From: Bacteroidota bacterium
Lineage (GTDB): Bacteria; Bacteroidota; Bacteroidia; Chitinophagales; Saprospiraceae
Direction of reading: 5' to 3'
NCBI GenBank assembly: GCA_029561355.1
Contig: JAKQJD010000357.1
Span: forward strand, 1 to 45,683
Length of the DNA: 45,683 nucleotides
This document shows, in pieces, positions 42,170 to 45,683 of this stretch. How positions within the stretch are numbered: position 1 is the first letter of the stretch; the number at the start of each line of letters is the position of its first letter. The notes below the pieces were generated by a model. It ran no database searches, was not told the DNA's origin, and saw only the letters and a program-made list of their open reading frames with translations. A program made the translations under genes and the position numbers.

Positions 42170-42484
42170 TTAAACGAAATTGGGAGGAGGAGAAAAAATA
42201 GACAGAGGGGCGCAGGGATGAAACTGCTTGGAATAACACTCCGGTGCGCCGATGTGGCGTTCGGCGGAAATGGCGGTCAGGCTGAGGGAAATTTCGCTTT
42301 CTTTGAATTTGAAAGACTTGCCGTGAGTGTCGTCCTCTTTACTCTCTTTTTTGGAATCTTTTTCTCCTTCATCACAGGCAAATACCTCTATTTCCGAGGG
42401 GAAATCGAAACATTTGTACACATCTTCCGCGACCAGACTGGTCAGCGCAATGACGGTAAGGATTTGAAGAAGTAATTTTTTCAT
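42170..42484 (-). CDS. Small exported Cys-containing protein of unknown function
   Basis: 104 residues from the ATG at 42484 (MKKLLLQILTVIALTSLVAEDVYKCFDF), a clear signal peptide. The mature part has CFDFPSEIEVFACDEGEKD, a charged linker (SKKESKEDDTHGKSFKFKE), then GAPECYSKQFHPCAPLSIFSPPPNFV. Signal peptide, paired cysteines and a terminal proline run are reminiscent of the small HYC_CC_PP-type proteins found beside metal transporters in Bacteroidota, but the HYC motif itself is missing. It precedes the SulP gene on the same strand. The 223 bp between them show no hairpin or obvious promoter. Confidence 0.7.
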   Translation of the reverse strand: MKKLLLQILTVIALTSLVAEDVYKCFDFPSEIEVFACDEGEKDSKKESKEDDTHGKSFKFKESEISLSLTAISAERHIGAPECYSKQFHPCAPLSIFSPPPNFV

Positions 42485-42649
42485 TCTTGTGATAAAAATC
42501 AAGTGCTAAACGCAAAAATTAGCGCCCGGTTTTGGCAAAGGTAGTTTTTTGAAAAATATATCTGTAAGATTTTTCGAGAAAATTCAGCAATTTGTTGACA
42601 ATCAACTCATTGCAATGCATTTGTTTTGATATTTTAATTTTCGCCGCTC

Positions 42650-43612
42650 ATGAAAGCATTGATCCTGCAACAAATACACCAGCCGCTGGAATACGGCGAG
42701 AGCACCGATCCGGTGGGAAATAAGGAAACGGTGGTTGTGAAACTGATGGCCGCTGCCGTCAACCACCGCGACGTATTTATTACCCAGGGGCTGTATGCGG
42801 GCATCCAGACGCCGGTCATCCTGGGCTCCGATGGGGCAGGGGAGTACCGCGGCCGCCGCGTGCTACTGTATCCGGCACTGGAATGGGGCGATCAAACGAC
42901 GCACCAGGGCAAACGTTTCAGGGTGCTGGGTATGCCGGAGAACGGCACGTTTGCGGAGCAGATCGCTATTTCACGCAAAAACCTGTTTCCGATGCCGGAA
43001 CACCTCGACTGGCAACAGGGCGCAGCGCTTCCGCTGGCGGGCCTTACCGCCTGGCGGGCACTTTTCAGCCGCTGCCGCCTCAAAAAAGGAGAAAAAGTGC
43101 TCATTACCGGCATCGGCGGCGGCGTGGCCTTGATGGCGCTGCAATTTGCCCTGGCTGCCGGCGCGGAAGTGACCGTGACATCCGGTTCGGATGAAAAACT
43201 GGAAAAAGCCCGCACGATCGGCGCCCACCACACCGCCAACTACCGGGAAGAAGACTGGGATAAACGCCTCAAAAAGTCTGTCGGCGCATTCGACGTGATC
43301 ATCGATTCGGCAGCGGGCGACGCATTTTCACTGCTGGTCGGACTTGCCAGCCCCGGCGCCCGTATCGGTATTTACGGCGGAACGCTGGGCAAGGTCGGCG
43401 GACTGAGTTTGCAACCCGTTTTCTGGAAACAAATCAGTATTTTGGGTTCTACGATGGGTAGCCCGCAGGAGTTTGGGAAAATGCTGAAGTTTGTCGGTCA
43501 GCACAGGATTATTACAATTGTTGATTCCGTATTTGACCTGAAAGATGGGAATGCGGGGCTGGAACGGATGGATAAAGGGGAGCAGTTTGGGAAAATAGTG
43601 TTTCGTGTATAG
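42650..43612 (+). CDS. Medium-chain dehydrogenase/reductase, quinone-oxidoreductase-like
   Basis: 320 residues. GroES-like N-terminal domain (VKLMAAAVNHRDVFITQG) with a PVILGSDGAGE pattern, then a Rossmann domain with a nucleotide-binding loop GIGGGVALMALQFALAAGA and VTSGSDEKLEKARTIGAHHTANY. The cysteines of zinc-dependent ADHs are absent, so it is a zinc-free NADPH-dependent reductase of the QOR/YhdH-like type. The final residues VFRV and the stop (43598-43612) are encoded by the left arm of inverted repeat U. Confidence 0.88.
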   Translation: MKALILQQIHQPLEYGESTDPVGNKETVVVKLMAAAVNHRDVFITQGLYAGIQTPVILGSDGAGEYRGRRVLLYPALEWGDQTTHQGKRFRVLGMPENGTFAEQIAISRKNLFPMPEHLDWQQGAALPLAGLTAWRALFSRCRLKKGEKVLITGIGGGVALMALQFALAAGAEVTVTSGSDEKLEKARTIGAHHTANYREEDWDKRLKKSVGAFDVIIDSAAGDAFSLLVGLASPGARIGIYGGTLGKVGGLSLQPVFWKQISILGSTMGSPQEFGKMLKFVGQHRIITIVDSVFDLKDGNAGLERMDKGEQFGKIVFRV

Positions 43613-43709
43613 TGTTTGGTGTTTGGGGCAGCGTTGCGCTTGGTTTTGCTAATTAATCGGTAGCCAAGGGCAACGCTGCCCCAAACACCATACACTATAC
43701 ACGAAACAC
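43598..43709. repeat. Intergenic inverted repeat U: arms encode VFRV-stop for both convergent genes
   Basis: Left arm 43598-43643 and right arm 43664-43709, 46 bp with two mismatches, 20-nt loop. Words GTGTTTCGTGTATAG and GTGTTTGG; inner stem GGGGCAGCGTTGC like repeat S. Each arm's first 15 bases read GTG TTT CGT GTA TAG in frame with its own gene, on opposite strands. Confidence 0.95.
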
Positions 43710-44228
43710 CCTGCTAAGCAGCACCAGCCCCACTCCCGGCAGCCCGATCCAGATCAGTTCGCTGGCCAAAACCCGCAAACCCCATTCGCTGAAAAAAGCG
43801 CCTGCGCCCAGCGGCGATACCAGGATCGGATGCCAGGGAAAGAAGATGCGATCCAAACTGAAAGGCCACCAGAGCGCGCAACCGCGACCACCGTTAGTGA
43901 GTATATCGAGCAGTGGATGCGATACGGCACTGAGCACGAACCACAGGGTAATCAACAGAGGTCGGCGGGATACATTTTTAGGTTGTAAGGCATTGAAAAT
44001 CAACGCTGTGACAACTCCTAATACAATAGTAAACAACAAAGAGTGCGTCCAGCCCCGGTGTCCCCACTGGCTGCTGTAGGGAACGCCGAACCGGAATGCG
44101 ATCACGTCGAGATCGGGTGCGCAGGCCAGGCATCCGGCTATAAAAAAAGTGACTGGCCGGGCCTCCCGTGGAAAGCCTGCCTGCCCGATGGCTGCTGCCG
44201 CTGCAATATGTCCGAAGATGGATGCCAT
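43695..44228 (-). CDS. YdjM-like membrane-bound metal-dependent hydrolase (DUF457)
   Basis: 177 residues with about four transmembrane segments. Conserved metal-site motifs: MASIFGHIAAAAAIG at the N-terminus, ACAPDLDVIAF, HRGWTHSLLF and SHPLLDILTNGG, as in the YdjM/DUF457 family of inner-membrane putative hydrolases. Catalytic function is unproven for the family. Its C-terminus LLSRVFRV and stop lie in repeat U. Repeat V lies upstream, between it and the divergent SGNH hydrolase gene. Confidence 0.88.
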   Translation of the reverse strand: MASIFGHIAAAAAIGQAGFPREARPVTFFIAGCLACAPDLDVIAFRFGVPYSSQWGHRGWTHSLLFTIVLGVVTALIFNALQPKNVSRRPLLITLWFVLSAVSHPLLDILTNGGRGCALWWPFSLDRIFFPWHPILVSPLGAGAFFSEWGLRVLASELIWIGLPGVGLVLLSRVFRV

Positions 44229-44248
44229 AGTGTTTTAGAGGGGATTTT

Positions 44249-44328
44249 AGTTTTTTTGTGTTTAGTGTTTCGTCTAGGTCTAACAGTCAGCCGCATCCTA
44301 AACACCATACACAAAAAACTAAACACTC
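44249..44328. repeat. Intergenic inverted repeat V: TTTAGTGTTTCG word arms
   Basis: Left AGTTTTTTTGTGTTTAGTG (44249-44267) with TTTCGTCTAGG; right CCTAAACACCATACACAAAA to 44328. Pairing is imperfect. Same words as W (16532-16598), U and E. It lies between divergent genes. Confidence 0.65.
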
Positions 44329-44371
44329 CCGTATTTGTGTCGGATAGGTGCTGTTTTGACTTTTGGTTTGA

Positions 44372-44379
44372 TACTTTTG
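44372..44379 (+). promoter_or_regulatory. -7 box upstream of the SGNH hydrolase gene
   Basis: TACTTTTG matches TAnnTTTG and lies 18 bp before the ATG at 44398. Upstream TTTTG strings exist but not at the canonical 19-21-bp spacing. Confidence 0.4.
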
Positions 44380-44397
44380 CAATATAAAAACATAATC

Positions 44398-45683
44398 ATG
44401 CCCAACTTTTTACTCCCTTCTTCTGATCACCCCTTTTGCAACCAGCGGCTGCGTATTATAGCCAGCCTTGCTCTATTGGTGCTGTGTATCAGCCAGTGCC
44501 AGTCGCAATTCCGCCCGCCGGAAGTAGCCATCAGCGAAGCCGATACGGTCGGGTACAATTTCCTGCAACAGGAAGAACATACGGTGGAAAATGCTTCCTA
44601 TCTGGAACCGCTCTTCAAAAAAATGTACCTGCAACGGGTGCAAGGTGGACAAAAAATCAATATCGTACAAATCGGCGATTCGCATATCCTGGGAAATTAC
44701 ATGTCCCGCGAAGTGCGCGAAAGGCTGCAACGCGCTTTCGGCGATGCCGGCCGCGGCCTGATTTTCCCATACAAACTGGCCGGCTCGAACGGCCCGCGCG
44801 ATTACCTCGTGGAAACGAATGCCCGCTGGAGCGGCGCCAATTGCCAGCGCGACCTGAGCCCGGTTTCGACCTACGGTATTTCCGGTTTCAGACTGGAAAC
44901 CACCAACCCGAAAGGTGAACTGACTTTCCGCATGCGCGATACGGCCACTTCCGAAACGCACCTGTTTACCAAAGTCACCATTTTCCAGCACCGGACACCG
45001 CAGCAATTCGACGTGGAAGTGCGCGACGATGTTTCCAACCAGAAAGCACAGATTTATGTAGAAGACGAATATGCGCGCTCCTATTATTTTGACCGGCCGG
45101 TCGGTCAGGTCACGATTGCCGCCAAACGCACCGACAGCAAACAAAAACTCCTGACCCTCGACGGGGTAGAGCTGGAAAACGAACTTTCGGGCGTTATGTT
45201 CCATTCCATCGGCGTCAACGGAGCCAAATTTCAGGACTTTGTCCGCGCCGAATATTTTGCCCGCCAGGTAGCCAAATTACAACCCGACCTGATCATTCTT
45301 TCCATGGGTACCAACGAGGCGCAGGGACATACGGAGCCCGGTTTTATGTACCGCACCATCCGCGACCTGACGGATGAACTGCTGAAACATTCGCCCCATG
45401 CGCTTATTATGTTGACGACTCCCGCAGATTCTTACCTGCGCGGCAAGGGATTCAACCCGTATATGCCCGACATGAGCGGCGTGATCCGCAAGTTTGCCCG
45501 AGAAAAGGGATATGCCATGTGGGATTTGTTCAATTATACCGGCGGCGCCAACTCCGCTATCAACTGGAAAAGTTCCGGCCTGATGTCCTCCGATTCGGTG
45601 CATTATTCGAAAGCGGGTTATGCCGCCCAGGGCAAATTACTGTATCAGTCGCTGGTAAAAGGATACAACGAGTACGTACTGGC
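44398..45683 (+). CDS. SGNH/GDSL-type hydrolase, lipoprotein-like, C-terminus beyond window
   Basis: 428 codons visible, running off the right edge. The N-terminus RLRIIASLALLVLCISQCQSQ (cysteine about residue 35) looks like a lipoprotein signal. SGNH blocks: IVQIGDSHILGNY (block I, D94-S95-H96), GVNGAKFQDF (block II-like), SMGTNEAQ (block III, N306) and SDSVHYSKAGYAAQG (block V, D399 and H402). Ser95, Asp399 and His402 would form the triad. An inserted beta domain (about 130-255) separates blocks I and II. Members often deacetylate or acetylate surface glycans; the role here is not resolved because the downstream genes are outside the window. Confidence 0.85.
   Translation, partial: MPNFLLPSSDHPFCNQRLRIIASLALLVLCISQCQSQFRPPEVAISEADTVGYNFLQQEEHTVENASYLEPLFKKMYLQRVQGGQKINIVQIGDSHILGNYMSREVRERLQRAFGDAGRGLIFPYKLAGSNGPRDYLVETNARWSGANCQRDLSPVSTYGISGFRLETTNPKGELTFRMRDTATSETHLFTKVTIFQHRTPQQFDVEVRDDVSNQKAQIYVEDEYARSYYFDRPVGQVTIAAKRTDSKQKLLTLDGVELENELSGVMFHSIGVNGAKFQDFVRAEYFARQVAKLQPDLIILSMGTNEAQGHTEPGFMYRTIRDLTDELLKHSPHALIMLTTPADSYLRGKGFNPYMPDMSGVIRKFAREKGYAMWDLFNYTGGANSAINWKSSGLMSSDSVHYSKAGYAAQGKLLYQSLVKGYNEYVL

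Noticed and set aside
42650..43612. Zinc-dependent alcohol dehydrogenase
   Set aside because: The zinc-binding cysteines and the GHE motif are missing; a zinc-free quinone-reductase type is more consistent.

Overview
The window is chromosomal DNA of a Bacteroidota bacterium, most likely class Saprospiria or a close relative. The signs are five secreted proteins with C-terminal type IX secretion (T9SS) sorting domains, a SusC-like and two other TonB-dependent receptors with CarboxypepD_reg plugs, a large FG-GAP/ASPIC lipoprotein, a few -33/-7 promoters of Bacteroidota type (TTTG, about 21 bp, TAnnTTTG), and no Shine-Dalgarno pattern. The lineage below phylum is an inference. No rRNA, tRNA, CRISPR array, prophage or intact insertion sequence was seen.

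Layout. 1-917: N-terminal part of a SusC-like receptor (- strand, cut by the window edge). 918-1956: no intact gene; it holds a 21-bp-period array, a gene remnant, and a 161-bp MITE-like hairpin inside that remnant. 1957-7124: four T9SS cargo proteins (an M28 peptidase, a propeller-like protein and two tandem Cys-rich paralogues). 7408-9817: housekeeping genes on the - strand (plsC-like, rnz, DUF3109). 10061-17931: a VIT/VWA T9SS protein, the FG-GAP/ASPIC lipoprotein, a small unknown protein and a MetA-like outer-membrane barrel. 18313-23558: an apparent uptake operon (TonB receptor, MFS transporter, two AhpD-like proteins) behind a leader with three stem-loops. 23625-25174: two ferritin-like proteins. 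25894-34113: HMG-CoA lyase, a small membrane protein, engB, a PlsB-like acyltransferase, an adrenodoxin-type ferredoxin, a thioredoxin-reductase-like ferredoxin-NADP reductase, a crotonase and an M1 aminopeptidase. 34601-45683: DUF6580 protein, hotdog thioesterase, a second TonB receptor, a NYN-cold-shock fusion, a SulP transporter, a small exported protein, an MDR oxidoreductase, a YdjM-like membrane protein and the start of an SGNH hydrolase.

The most unusual part is the intergenic DNA. About two thirds of the gaps contain a long inverted repeat whose outer arms are short tandem words (GTGCGAAGT, GAGAAGTGA, GTTGAGATT, GGTTTATGG, GATAACTGATAAC, GTGTTTCGT and others) around a locus-specific inner stem. 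Arms are near-perfect within a locus (up to 60 bp with one mismatch) but differ between loci, apart from word-sharing subfamilies. Several arms contain the stop codons of the flanking genes, and at 43598-43709 both convergent genes end in the same four residues encoded by the two arms. Two further repeat classes are present: a degenerate 21-bp-unit array at two loci about 33 kb apart, and two 160/161-bp hairpins with shared GAGCGTGTTCGGGA ends and TAA target duplications, one of which interrupts a reading frame that is restored when it is removed. Together these are the best candidates for an undescribed system.
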